Of a DNA stretch of 64,000 bases, positions 33,612 to 45,778 are shown piece after piece. The translations under genes were made by a program, and so were the position numbers. The notes beneath the pieces are model-generated. The model saw only the letters and a list, made by a program, of their open reading frames with translations, was not told the origin of the DNA and ran no database searches. The stretch lies in the NCBI GenBank assembly GCA_950022295.1, contig OX465601.1, positions 118,563,501-118,627,500 of the forward strand. Reading direction: 5' to 3'. This DNA is from Bromus sterilis. Its lineage: Eukaryota > Streptophyta > Magnoliopsida > Poales > Poaceae. Within the stretch, counting starts at the first letter, position 1, and every line of letters begins with the position of its first letter.

Positions 33612-34884
33612 GCCTATCTTTATGGCTATAAAGAAAGAGCTCTAGGGAGACAACCCTTGTTATCTTTACTTTGAGTTTTTACTTTTTGTTCTTAGTTGTA
33701 AGGCCCGATATGCGGTACTGTTCCAGATCTAGATGTTTCCATCCAGGTCCGGGAATGAAGCACATATCGGTCCCACCACGACATATGACATAGCCATATG
33801 CCCCGGATTTCCAACATGATATTACAACATTACAGATACAAGGATACAATATCTCATACAATCGGCATACAACTGCCTTAATACAATACAAAAGCGGAAG
33901 ATACATGTCTGAGTACAGACTACAATCAAATGCCTAGTGGCAAAGAGAAAAACATCGATCCCCATAACCCCACGGGTCCAGGCCCTCCGCCGGGATCTGC
34001 CTAACTAGTCGTCGTCGAGTCTCCGCGTGAAACGTCGATCACCATACCTGTTGTCGATCGAGAACCCTGAAAAGAGTTTGGGGGTAGTATCATGAGAACA
34101 GAGGTACTCAGCATCCAACTGTAGTGGTCATCTGACCCAGCAAGGACTTCATCACTCGTCATTCTAGAACAACTAGTAGTTTACGGTAAGGATGGGGTAA
34201 GTGGTGAGGTTGATGCCGCACTAGCATTTATGAAGTGGCTAACGATCTAGAGAGTAAGGTAAGAATCCAAGCATTCGATGAGGAATCGCCTCCAACAAGT
34301 CTTGCTATCAACTACTTACGCAATCATAACACCTATCCTATCTGTGTCCTCCTCTTCGCATCCCGACGAAGAAGAAGCAGTCAAGGCACACACACGTTGA
34401 TCAAGTTATATTAAGATTAACTCAGTTGTTGTTGTTGTCTATGAACAAGGAGTAGGTCTCAAGTCGTCCATAACCGTGGACACGGCTTCTCGAAAAGATT
34501 TAACCCTGCAGGGGTGTACCAACTGCCCATTACAAGGCTCCGCACGCACGCCCATCTCTCTCAGTTGCTACCCATGATAGGCAACCATTTTATGATTTAG
34601 TCCCAAGAGATCCGGAACGACAGGTCCCTCTAACTAACAACGCACAAATCCGGGTGGCCCCCGGTGAGTCGACATCCAACTCAAAAGCCGGTCGCGCTCT
34701 CGAATCGACCTCTACCGTCTGGACGAGGTCGGGTTAGTTACCCAAACTATGTGGGCAACCCCCGAGCTTCCAGCTTTCGACCAACAAAGAAACCATGTCT
34801 CCGCTGGCCCGAGTTGTTTGAAAATCGTCGAGGTCGACACTCGCACACACACGTTTTGCAAAAGGTAAAACCAGCTTGGGCCAC

Positions 34885-36515
34885 TGATACGTCCAAAACG
34901 TATCGATAATTTCTGCTTGCTCCATGCATGTTTTGTGTGATATTGCTATAATCTAGATACACTTTTATACATTTTTTATCATATTTGGACTAACTTATTA
35001 ACTCAGTGCACCCCCGTGCCAGTTCCTGTTTTCTACTGTTTTTCTATTTCAGTTTTCCCCCATATAAAAAGCGCCAGAAAAATTCGGGAAAATTTAGATA
35101 AAAAATCAGCGTGACGGAAGCTTCGAGAAGAGCCCGGGAGAGGCCAGAGGGGAGCCAGGGGGCCCAGGCGGCCACCCGGCGAGGCCCCACCCCTGGCCGC
35201 GCCAGGGGGGCGCCTGGGGACCCTGGTCCACCTCTAGATGCCCCCCTTCGCCTATTTATCCCCTATCACGGGAAAACTCCAGAACAATAACCCTATTCCG
35301 CAAACTCGCCTCTGTTCCGCCGCCGCCGCGCTTCCAAGATCGGGAGCACCAGAAGACCTCTTCCCGGCACCCTGTCGGAGGGAGGATTGACCTCCGGGAG
35401 TCTCCTCTCCACCATGGATGCTCCCCGGATGTATCGTGAGTAGTTTCCCTTGGACCATGGGTCCGTGATCAGTAGCTATGTGATGTTCTCCTCCCCTCTT
35501 TGATCTTCATTGTTTAGACCTCGTGAGCTGCCCTACATGATCGAGGCACCTTTGTAATATTTTTGCTATTGCTATGTTGATTTTGATCGGATCTGATGGA
35601 TTATGAGATTATGTTCAGATTGTGATAGAGTAATATATTTGGTTCTTATCTCTTGTATTTTTGTTCCTAAGTAATTCTTGCATGCTCTCCGTTGTTGTTT
35701 ATTGCTTTGGCAAAGTAGTAGGTAGTGACTCCAAGACGGAGCGTTGTGCTAGATTGTGGGTTCATGCCTCCCCGATGACATGCTTGAGTGACAGAAACAT
35801 GAGTCTAGGGGATGTGCTGTTGCCACAAGGGGGAAAACAACGGTGCTTGTAACCGCGGTTACAAGGATTGTTTACTTTACGCAAAGTTCTTTTTAGTGCA
35901 GTTGTCTGTTGCTTTGGGTTTACACTTTGGGTGGGTCTCGCAACTTAATACCAGCGAGATGTTCTGGATAGATATCTCAAGGTGGATGATTAGTAGTAGA
36001 TGCAGATGGATTTCGGTCTACTTATTTTGGCGTACTGCCCGTGCTTTTGAACCTCTTCCTTTCTTTTGTAGCATAGTTAGCATTGCGGTGCGTTCATAAT
36101 CCTGTCAATTGCCTTTCTGTAATTTGTTTACCTCGCATAGCAATTTTTATCGTATTTTGGGAGAGAGACATCACTAGTGAACATCACGTATCCCGGTCCA
36201 TATCATCATTATTGTTTCCAAGCTATATTTACTTTTCTGCATTTACTTTCAAGTTGCTATCATTATCCCCTTGCGTTTTATCATTTGTCAACAACAAGAC
36301 CGGAGAGATTGACAACCTCTCTGAACTTCATTGGGAACAAAGTTATCTGTGTCTGTGTGCAGGTTCGCGTCAGTTGCGCCGCTGACAGCTACTTATCATC
36401 TCTGGAGTCCTACTGGAGACAATCCTTGGTATCTTTACTAAGGGAAAACTCGCTGCTGTACCGCATCACGCCTTCCACTTGGGGCCTACCAACGAAGGGC
36501 GAGAAGCTGTCATCA
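34885..36515 (+). repeat. 5' LTR of element A
   Basis: Starts TGATACGTCCAAAACGTATC and ends CTGTCATCA. CGCCTATTTATCCCC near 35250 is the TATA-like core. Confidence 0.85.
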
Positions 36516-36526
36516 AGGGTAATTTC

Positions 36527-36544
36527 TGGCGCCGTTGACGGGGA
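36527..36544 (+). other. Primer binding site of element A (Asp tRNA type)
   Basis: TGGCGCCGTTGACGGGGA-type sequence about 11 bases after the LTR; one base differs from the site in element B. Confidence 0.75.
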
Positions 36545-36678
36545 CTCCAAGTGCTAAGATAGGGGAGTTGCACACTACCCTTACCTTTGTTTTTTAGTCT
36601 TGTTAGTTTATCTTTCAGTTTTTATCTTTGTGTCTTTTATCAAAAACTACAAAAAAATATGCCACACTTGCTGCTACT

Positions 36679-37476
36679 ATGGGTTCCACTGAAAACACCA
36701 AGTTGTGTGACTTCACTAGTCACAACAACCAGGACTTTATCTGCACTCCCATTGCCACACCTGCCACTTCAGCTACCTCTTATGAAATTAAACCTGCTTT
36801 GCTAAACCTTGTTATGAGAGATCGGTTCTCTGGTGCTAGAAATAATGCTTCTTTACACTTGAATAATTTTGTTGAATTATGTGATATGCAAAAGTATAAA
36901 GAAGTAGAAGGTGATGTTGTTAAGCTCAAGCTCTTTCCTTTCTCTTTAAGGGGAGATGCTAAAATCTGGTTTCAATCTTTGCCTAGAAATAGCACAGATT
37001 CTTGGGATAAGTGCAAAGATGCTTTTATAGGGAAGTACTACCCTCCTTCTAAGATTATCCAATTGAGGAGTAATATTATGATTTATAAGCAATTCGATAA
37101 TGAACACGTTGCCCAAGCTTGGGAACGAATGAAATCTCTTGTTAAGAAATGCCCTACACATGGTTTGACTACTTGGATGGTTATCCAGACTTTTTATGCA
37201 GTCTTGAACTTTACCTCGCGGAACCTGTTAGATTCGGCCGCGGGAGGACCCTTTATGTCAACTACACTTGGTGCTGCCACAAAGCTTCTCGATGAGATGA
37301 TGACTAATTATTCCCAATGGCACACCGAACGCGCTCCAACAGGTAGGAAGGTAAACTCTGTCGAGGAAATTACCTCCCTCAATGAAAAAGTTGATTTAAT
37401 TATGTCTCTACTTACCAAGCAACCTTCTATTGATCCTCATGATGTTCCTTTAAATATGTTGCTCAAGAACAAGTAG
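36679..37476 (+). pseudogene. Athila-like Gag (N-terminal part) of element A
   Basis: The likely start is the ATG of MGSTENTKLCDF at 36679. The retrotransposon gag domain includes LHLNNFVELCDMQKYK, LFPFSLRGDAKIWFQSLP, SWDKCKDAFIGKYYPPSK and LLDSAAGGPFMS. The frame ends at TAG 37474-37476. The downstream frame continues the protein one register over (QVDVNFIARNNF), so a one-base change just before 37466 broke a single Gag-protease reading frame. Capsid and nucleocapsid functions would form the virus-like particle. The related minus-strand copy in element D keeps the joint intact, which supports this reading. Confidence 0.8.
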
Positions 37477-37478
37477 AT

Positions 37479-38711
37479 GTGAACTTTATTGCTAGAAACA
37501 ACTTCAACAACAGTGCTTATAGGGGAAATTTTGCTAGCAATCCTAGACCGTTCCCATCCAACTATGGGAACAACAACACTTACCCTAGCAACAAGAACCC
37601 CTCTTCTGAATTAGAAAGCATGCTTAGAGACTTTATCACTACCCAAAAAGCCTTCAACAAAAATGTAGAAGAGAAATTATCTAAAATAGATAATCTCTCT
37701 TTGAAGGTAGAAAGCTTAGCCCTTGATATTGAGATGCTTAAAATTAGAACCTCTCCCCTTGAGGAGAATAAAGCCACTCCTATTAATGCTATCCAGTTAC
37801 AAATCAATGAAAATATTAGGATGATGGCTAAACTTAAAGAAAGATGGGCTAGAGAAAAAGAGGAAGACGATAGAATTAAGAGCCTTCCTACACACCACAC
37901 AGTTGCCACTATCCAAATTGTTGAGGACACTCAAAATATTAGCACCCAATGCACTCCTAGTCCCGTTGGACCTATTAATGGTGATGCTAATACCTCAACC
38001 GTAGAAAACGAAACTCCTATGAACATAGAGGGTTTCAAGATGGTGAGCCTAGATAACACTACTACCACCTTTGATAGTAGTGATGTTGATTTTGATAGTT
38101 GCACCCTCTCAGAAGTTATTAGCTTGGTACACAAAATGTCTAGAGACCCCCACACTAGCACACTTAATCTTGCCTTCACGGAGCATATCACAAATGCTCT
38201 TATCAAAGCTAGGGAGGAGAAGCTTAGAGTAGAAGCCTCCATACCTAGGAAGCTAGATGATGGTTGGGACCCTATGATCAAAATTAAATTGAATAACTTC
38301 TCTTGCTATGCTTTATGTGATGTTGGAGCTAGTACCTCTGTTATGCCCAAAAGAATATTTGATATGTTTGAATTGAAGCCTCTTGAGCCTTGTTCTTTTG
38401 GTGTTCGTCTTGTTGATTCTTCCATAAAGAAACCTTTGGGGAATATCAACGATGTTCTTACCATTGTCAATGACAACTATGTTCCCGTTGATTTTATTGT
38501 TATGGATATAGAGTGTGAACCTTTATGTCCAATTATTTTGGGACGTCCTTTTCTTCGCACCGTTGGTTCGGTTATTGACATGAAAGAGGGGAATATAAAA
38601 TTCCAATTCCCATTCAAAAAGGGGATGGAACACTTCCCTAGAAAGAAAATCAAGTTACCTTTTGAGTCCGTTACTCGGGCTAGTTATTCTCTTTCTCTTG
38701 ATAAAACTTGA
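37479..38711 (+). CDS. Gag C-terminus and aspartic protease of element A
   Basis: It follows the Gag frame after a frameshift and has no good start codon of its own. The first half is an Asn-rich linker (YRGNFASNPRPFPSNYG) and a predicted coiled coil (VEEKLSKIDNLSLKVESLA). The second half is a retropepsin-like domain: CYALCDVGASTSVMP carries the active-site Asp (motif D-V-G-A), and CPIILGRPFLRT is the second conserved strand. The frame stops at 38711, right after this domain, with no reverse transcriptase behind it. The enzyme would cut the Gag polyprotein. Confidence 0.8.
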   Translation: MNFIARNNFNNSAYRGNFASNPRPFPSNYGNNNTYPSNKNPSSELESMLRDFITTQKAFNKNVEEKLSKIDNLSLKVESLALDIEMLKIRTSPLEENKATPINAIQLQINENIRMMAKLKERWAREKEEDDRIKSLPTHHTVATIQIVEDTQNISTQCTPSPVGPINGDANTSTVENETPMNIEGFKMVSLDNTTTTFDSSDVDFDSCTLSEVISLVHKMSRDPHTSTLNLAFTEHITNALIKAREEKLRVEASIPRKLDDGWDPMIKIKLNNFSCYALCDVGASTSVMPKRIFDMFELKPLEPCSFGVRLVDSSIKKPLGNINDVLTIVNDNYVPVDFIVMDIECEPLCPIILGRPFLRTVGSVIDMKEGNIKFQFPFKKGMEHFPRKKIKLPFESVTRASYSLSLDKT

Positions 38712-41437
38712 TTCTTCTTTTTGCATCATGCCTAGCTAATGGTTTTAAAGAAGCGCTTTCGGGAGGCATCCCGCAATGAATTTAGGTTTTTTTCTTTTTG
38801 CTTTTGTTGTGTCTTGATGGTTGTTACTTCTGTAGCAACATCATTGTATCTTTATTTTTCAGCTTTGTGCCAAGTTATAGCCTCTTACGGCAAGGGAAGT
38901 AAAAGTTGTGACATGCTGTCCAGAAAACAGATTCTGTCCTCGTGACCATAAAAATTCCAGAAAAATCCCAGTTCATATTTTTGAGCTGAAATTTTTACAC
39001 AGTATGCTCTATACAATTACGAAACTTCCGTATGTTCTGAGTTTTTTGATTTGAGTTGCAGAAGTGCCCATAAAAATTCTTTACTATCTGCTGTTCTGTT
39101 TTTCACAGATTCATCCACGTTTTGTCTCTCCTTACTTTTGCAAACCTTAATCTTGCTTTTTCTTTGCAAAATTTTTTTGGCACTCTTGAGAAACAGTAGC
39201 TCTTCAAGATTATCTTTATATCCAGTGGAGAAAAATTATTTATTAAGGGTACTAACCTCTCTAATCAGCTTATGATGAGTTATGTATGAAGGGAGTTTTC
39301 AAGTGTGCGATGGAAGATGATGAAAGAAAATCCAAGAGTGTCAAGCGCTCAAGCTTGGGGATGCCCCCATGCATCCCCAATAAATATTCAAGGAGACTCA
39401 AGCGTCTAAGCTTGGGGATTCCCCCGTGCATCCCCTTCTCCATCAACAATCATCAGTTCGTCCTTTGTCTCACTATATTTTTATCACTTCATGCGTTATG
39501 TGATATGCTTGGAGCGTCTCGCTCTTAGGTTTTGTTTTTAGTTTTCTTTAGATTTTCTTGCTGTTCATATCAAGTTAAATCCTTTCTTACTTTGTGTGGG
39601 AGAGACACACGCTCCACTTTCAAAATCTAGAACACATCATAGGACTTTTCCTGCCTATCTTTTTGCTGTTGTGTGTTCTTTATCTTTCCATAGCTACTGC
39701 CATGATTAGTTTTAGTCTTAGTTTGTCTTTAGCAAGAGCCTTGGCTTTTGTTTAGTTTGTTGCTTCAACTCTTTTTAGTTTCATGTTTATCTTATTAAGA
39801 GAGTTGGTTGTTGCACTGAGTTGTGTCTTGTCTTGAAAGTAGGTAATTGAGGTTGCTATTTAATTTTAGTAGTAGCTTGCAATAGTTTTGAGGCATTGCT
39901 GTGAGTAATGTTTGGACTTTTGGTGTCAAGAGCTCTTTCCTATTAGTGATAGGTGTCGTATTTTGGGCAATCCGTGTTTATTTTCAAAACCTACAAAACT
40001 AGTTGAGAACTCTAGCTACTAGATGGATCACTACTCTTCTGAGGGGTCGGATATTAGAGTACACTCACGTACCATGAGTCGAGGATGCGCAAGGATAACC
40101 AAACCCCCATACACTCCTCCTCGGGGTACTTGTCTCTTTGTGAACCTCCTCATTAGATTGAGAGTTACCGATAATAAGTGCATGAGTTCTTCGGACTAAT
40201 GTAAGTATTGAGAGTTGACATTTCCACCTTCCCATATTTTGCTAGCCTTTCCCGTGCCGTGCATTGCCTTCTTCTCACTCCGAGAGTTGGTGTCCACCTT
40301 CGTCGGTACATCCAAACCCTTCGCATGATACGCTCTGTCATCATAAGCCTCCCTTTATCCTTCCTCAAAACAGCCACCATACCTACCTATCAAGGCATTT
40401 CCATAGCCTTTCCGAGTTACATTGCCATGCAACTTCCACCTCTTCATGACTTGATCTTCATGTCATACATGTTCCTGCTACACTAGCAGCGGCATACATT
40501 GCATACATCATGTTAGTTACATCTTCTTTATGTTTTGAGTACCTTGTAAAGTGTGAAAGATCTCCTTTACCTTCTTGTAAAATAGAGTGTTGCCCTTAAG
40601 TGAGGAAAAGATCCCAAAGTGGACATATTAAAAGATCCCAAAGAGGACAAATGAGAGTTACATAGAAAGAGCCATTGAGGCCACAAAAAAATACAAAAAA
40701 ATAGAAAAAAGAGAAAAAGAAATAAAAAGAGAGAAAGGGGCAACACTACTATCCTTTTCAGAGATCCACACTAGTACTCCCTTTATATCATTGTACTCCA
40801 TAGAGATGATCTTTTTGCATATAGTTTGGAGAGCTTCCTAGCTCGTATGCGCATCCATTGCATGGCAATCCCTACTCCTCACATCATATCTATCATTTGG
40901 CATCCCTTGCCTATGATTGTCCTCATTGATGTGAGCCTTTCTCATCCTTTTTGTCTTCCTCCTCCACCATATTTCTCTCTTTGCCATCCTAAGTGTCAAC
41001 TCTCGTGCTTACGCTCATCCATTGCATGAGTGCTCAAAATATCGAAAAGGAGTGGATCAAATTGACTTGTACCTGGCTAGTGGTCTGGGGACGAGTCAAG
41101 ATAAGATTCCAAAGAGGACCAAGTGTGAAACTTTAGTAGATTGAGTTCTCAACAAAAATACTTTTTTCTCTCGTATTCCCTATCCTCCTTTCTTGCACGC
41201 AAACACCATTTGGAGAAATTCGAGTCACGGACAGCGAGAGCTCTTGCACCTTTGGTTCTTTTGTTACTTGTTTCAATGCCAATATAGACTCTTGCCTGTT
41301 ATGACTTGAATTGAATCTCTAACCTTGATTGCTTTACTTTTCAAAGTTCTTTTATGGTTGCTAGCATGTCACCACAGAAATTATGCTTGTTACCATTTAC
41401 CTACTCGAGGACGAGCAGGAATTAAGCTTGGAGATGT
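38712..41437. other. Non-coding 3' part of element A
   Basis: No long frame. It parallels 45779-48520 of element B over nearly its whole length. It holds a pair of GC hairpins (39357-39435), an A/G-rich tract (40680-40740), and ends in GAATTAAGCTTGGAGATGT, the likely plus-strand primer region. Confidence 0.7.
39357..39435. repeat. Pair of GGGGATGC...GCATCCCC hairpins in element A
   Basis: 39357-39378 reads GGGGATGCCCCCATGCATCCCC, an 8-bp stem with a 6-base loop. 39414-39435 is a second copy with one stem base changed (GGGGATTC). Each copy follows AAGCTT. The same pair occurs in element B at 46326-46347 and 46383-46404. Confidence 0.8.
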
Positions 41438-43066
41438 TGATACGTCCAAAACGTATCGATAATTTCTGCTTGCTCCATGCATGTTTTGTGTGATATTGCT
41501 ATAATATAGATACACTTTTATACATTTTTTATCATATTTGGACTAACCTATTAACTCAGTGCACCCCAGTGCCAGTTCCTGTTTTCTGCTGTTTTTCTAT
41601 TTCAGTTTTCCCCCATATAAAAAGTGCCAGAAAAATTCAATAAAATTCAGATAAAAATCAGCGTGACGGAAGCTTCGATAAGAGCCCGGGAGGGGCCAGA
41701 GGGGATCCAGGGGGCCCAGGCGGCCACCCGGCGCGACCCCACCCCTGGCCGCGCCAGGGGGGCGCCTGGGGACCCTGGTCCACCTCTGGCTGCCCCCCTT
41801 CGCCTATTTATCCCCCGTCACGGGAAAACTCCAGAACAAGAACCCTATTCCGCGAGCTCGCCTCTGTTCCGCCGCCGCCGCGCTTCCAAGATCGGGAGCA
41901 CCAGAAGACTTCTTCCCGGCACCCTGCCGGAGGGAGGATTGACATCCGGGAGTCTCCTCTCCACCATGGATGCTCCCCGGATGTCTCGTGAGTAGTTTTC
42001 CTTGGACCATGGGTCCGTGATCAGTAGCTATGTGATGTTCTCCTCCCCTCTTTGATCTTCATTGTTTAGACCTCGTGAGCTGCCCTACATGATCGAGGCA
42101 CCTTTGTAATATTTCTGCTATTGCTATGTTGAGTTTTATCGGATCTGACTGATTATGAGATTATGTTCAGATTGTGATAGAGTAATATATTTGGTTCTTA
42201 TCTCCTGTATTTTTGTTCCTAAGTAATTCTTGCATGCTCTCCGTTGTTGTTTATTGATTTGGCCAAGTAGTAGGTAGTGACTCCAAGAGGAAGCGTTGTG
42301 CTAGATTGTGGGTTCATGCCTCCCCGATGACATGCTTGAGTGACAGAAACATGAGTCTAGGGGATGTGCTGTTGCCACAAGGGGAAAACAACGGTGCTTG
42401 TAACCGCGGTTACAAGGATTGTTTACTTTACGCAAAGTTCTTTTTAATGCAGTTGTCTGTTTCTTTGGGTTTACACTTTGGATGGGGTTCGCAACTTAAT
42501 ACCAGCGAGATGTTCTGGATAGATATCTCAAGGTGGATGATTAGTAGTAGATGCAGATGGATTTCGGTCTACTTATTTTGGCGTACTTCCCGTGCTTTTG
42601 AACCTCTTCCTTTATTTTGTAGCATAGTTAGCATTGCGGTGCGTTCATAATCCTGTCAATTGCCTTTCTGTAATTTTTTTACCTCGCATAGCAATTTTTA
42701 TTGTCTTTTGGGAGAGAGACATCACTAGCGAACATCACGTATCCCGATCCATATCATCATTATTGTTTCCAAGCTATATTTACTTTTCTGCATTTACTTT
42801 CAAGTTGCTATCATTATCCCCTTGCGTTTTATCATTTGTGAACAACAAGACCGGAGAGATTGACAACCTCTCTGAACTTCGTTGGGAACAAAGTTATTTG
42901 TGTCTGTGTGCATGTCCGCGTCAGTTGCGCTGCTGACACCTACTTATCATCTCTGGAGTCCTACTGGAGACAAACTTGGTATCTTTACTGAGGGAAAACT
43001 AGTTGTTGTACTGCATCACGCCTTCCACTTGGGGCCTACCAACGAAGGGCGAGAAGCCAATAAGCA
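41438..43066 (+). repeat. 3' LTR of element A
   Basis: Starts TGATACGTCCAAAACG and ends CCAATAAGCA, then GCCAC. It is very close to the 5' LTR apart from scattered changes and the last ten bases. Confidence 0.85.
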
Positions 43067-44339
43067 GCCACCACTAGAAATGTTTGAAGCTAGATAGGTA
43101 AGAAGAGGGGACCCCATAAAATCCCGCACGCGGTTAGGCACGCTCAGTCTTAAAACCAATACCCGGAACTCGGATCCTAGGTGACTCGAATGGAACAAAG
43201 CGTCGGGGAGGGATAGCCTAGACCTTCCATCCTTTGTCGAATATAGTCAACATTATAATAATCATATCATCAAAAACAATATAATAATGGGATATCCCAA
43301 ACCAAGGAGTAACAGGGTAACATCGTAGCATCCTAAGCATGCATACTAAGCAGGGGCTGAGGAACGAGCAATAGTAACATAGCAGTACAAGGTTTGCTGG
43401 GAGGGAACATGGCTGTATCGGTTTGAAAGAGGTTGTAAAACATGTGGTAGGATCAAACATCGAACCTATCCTAAACTAGCATGCAAACTGCTGGTTGAAA
43501 TAGAATGGATCATAAGTAATGTATAGTCCTTGCCTGTTGATAAGTCGGGTTTCGAAGGTGTAGTTGACCGCAAGCTCGCATCGTCTCCGAAGGGTACCCG
43601 CGGAAGCACACAAGACGATAAACACTGGAAAGCAATCAACGAGCAAGCATCTATTACTAGGAGGAAAACATGAGCAAGCATCAACAAGAAGGCAACACGA
43701 GACATCGCACCTACCGTCGAGAGCGGTTACTAACGGGTTAAGTGGAGTACTCGTCACACACGACGATACCGCACATTTAGAAGGGTTCAAGTTGTTTAGC
43801 TACACAAGGTGAGCAACAAAGTTGTTAACATGGCAACTCAATCAAGCATGGCATAGCATACAAACATTACAAGAGGTGAAGCATAAGATAAACTAACTAT
43901 GCTAGTCAATTTAAGTGGGGGTAAAAGCCTATACATGGCAAACTATTGCGGACCCCACGGTAAAAATGGAATTTGGTACTGTTTTTCCCTAAACAATATT
44001 TTATTATTTTTATTAGCAAGCAAGAGCAGCATAAACACAATCTACATGCAATTCTAGTCAAGTTACATATAAAGAACATTTTAAACAGAGCAACGGTTAA
44101 AAAGTTATTAAATAAACAATTTACAGTGCCAAGCAGTTGTAATTAGCAGGTAAACAACATGTAAACAAAGTCAAACATAACAAAGAAGCACATTTTATTA
44201 AACTACACAAAATTCTAAGCAACTTTCATGTTTTACGCATCGCGATCCGAGCTACCGTTAAAAAGTTACGGGCACCGCAAGAAAATAACAACAATCTGCT
44301 AAATATAATAGAAAAACCTAACAGAAAAGAAAAAAAAAC

Positions 44340-45300
44340 TAAACGGGCCAAAAGCTACTGACCAGGCCCAACAACACAAAAAAAAGAAACAGAAGGGGCG
44401 GCTGGGCCGCTCACCTTGCTGGGCCGAGCCCAGGTCGGTGGGGTGGGCGGTGGAGGACGGCTCGGGTTGCGCTGGAGGTGGGCCGTGGGGGCTGCAGGCC
44501 GGCCCACCCGCTGGATCGAGGGGCGCGCTCCTCCTGGCGTCCTCTCCAGGACGTGGCGGCGCTGCCGGTTGGAGGAGTTCCGGCGAGGTGGTCCAGGGCG
44601 GCTCTAGGGCACGTGGGGAGGAGCGGAACAGGCTACGGGGAGGCGGATCCGGGGCGCAGCGACCAGATCCGGCGGCTGGGTGGTTGCGTCGGTGAGGGGC
44701 GGCTCGGTTGAGCTCCTTGGCGCATCCATGGAGGCTTCAGTTTGCAACAAGGAGAGGAGAGAGATCAGAGGGAGAGTGAGAAGAGAGGCAGAGGGAGAGG
44801 GGGCACGGAGCGACCTGCGCGGGGGCGACATGGATCTGGACGAATCGGGTCCTGGCGGCGCGCGAAGGAGTCCCTGCGAGCAGATCAGGTCGGCGGCCAG
44901 AGCTTCGACGGCCTCCCATGGCAGCGGCGCCGCGGACTGCGGGACAAGGAGAGGGATGAGGTGAGGGAAGGTCAGGGGGAGAGGAAGGAGGTGGTCGAGG
45001 CGAGGCTCACTGTGGCGACGTGCGACGCGGCGGCCGGAGATGGCCGGCGTCGAGGCGGCGTGGCATCCACGGGAGGTGGCGGCTCCAAGGCCCTGCGGGG
45101 CCCGGATCGGGTGGGGAGGGTGGCTCTGGATGAACTGGGACAAACTGAGCCATAGATCTTGCGGATCGACGGCTGGGAGCAATTTGGGAGCTAGGGTTTT
45201 GAATTTGGGGTGTTTTGGGCAAAAAATGGGGCAAAGTGGAGGGGGTGGCTGCAATTTTGGCTAAGGGGAAACCCTAAGTGGGGGTGGGAGAGTGGTGGCC
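44340..45300 (-). other. GC-rich, open but unrecognised stretch of element C
   Basis: Several overlapping frames on both strands are open because of base composition; the minus-strand frame 45254-44604 is Pro/Leu/Ser-rich. No conserved domain is seen. It lies just downstream of the TATA box and may be transcribed leader sequence. Confidence 0.4.
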
Positions 45301-45303
45301 TTT

Positions 45304-45314
45304 ATATAGCCCAA
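45304..45314 (-). promoter_or_regulatory. TATA box in element C
   Basis: GGGCTATATAAAGGCC read on the minus strand, about 460 bp inside the right terminus. It is followed by a C-rich leader with AGGGTTTCC and CCCTAGCTCCC-type phrases, the usual look of a plant LTR R region. Confidence 0.5.
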
Positions 45315-45778
45315 GTGGCTGGCAGTTTGCAAAAACATCCCCGGTTTTTCTCTCGTGCGCGCGGTGTTTACGGTTCTGACCGCCGGGGGTCCGCAGGACC
45401 TCCGATTCGGGTAAAACTTCAAACTGCGCGATCAGCGCGTTGCGCCGGCGGCGTTCACCTCGCTCTATAACCGTTCCGATAACACTTTCCGGCGCGCTAT
45501 AAAAATAACCCGTTTAATTATTAAACGGGGTTTTCGTTCCATTGGCTGCAGCTGGTCTAGTGCGGTTTTCTCGACGGTGATCGGGTGAATCCCGGTGTCG
45601 CAAGGTCACGTGTCAGGGTGGAAGGGTCGGTCTCCGTCCGATACGAGATAAGAGGGGGGGAAATAATCGCCGATCGGTAAATCGGGGATGCAAACACCGC
45701 AAACAAATCAGACAATCAAACAATTCACACCGAAAACAAAATTTTAATTTTTTGCAAAATCTAGGCTGTTACATTAGT

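Larger units (their letters stand above)
34885..43066 (+). mobile_element. Element A: Athila-like retrotransposon with gag-protease only, target duplication GCCAC
   Basis: 5' LTR 34885-36515 and 3' LTR 41438-43066 (1631 and 1629 bp) are flanked by GCCAC at 34880-34884 and 43067-43071. The interior carries a Gag frame and a protease frame and then 2.7 kb without coding. Reverse transcriptase, RNase H and integrase are absent, so it is non-autonomous. Confidence 0.85.
33697..45773 (-). mobile_element. Element C: unclassified TG...CA element or giant solo LTR, target duplication TTAGT
   Basis: The left end is TGTAAGGCCCGATATGCGG and the right end GCAAAATCTAGGCTGTTACA; TTAGT flanks both sides (33692-33696 and 45774-45778). 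After removing element A it is about 3.9 kb. No LTR pair, primer site or retroviral protein motif is visible, so it may be a solo LTR of a long-LTR family. Orientation is inferred as minus because a CTATATAAAGG promoter is read on that strand at 45314-45304 and the right end reads TGTAACAGCC outward-in. I do not recognise the family. Confidence 0.6.

Noticed and set aside
44604..45254. 216-codon minus-strand frame in element C as a host gene
   Set aside because: Composition-driven Pro/Ser/Leu frame with no domain; lies inside a transposed unit with its own target duplication.
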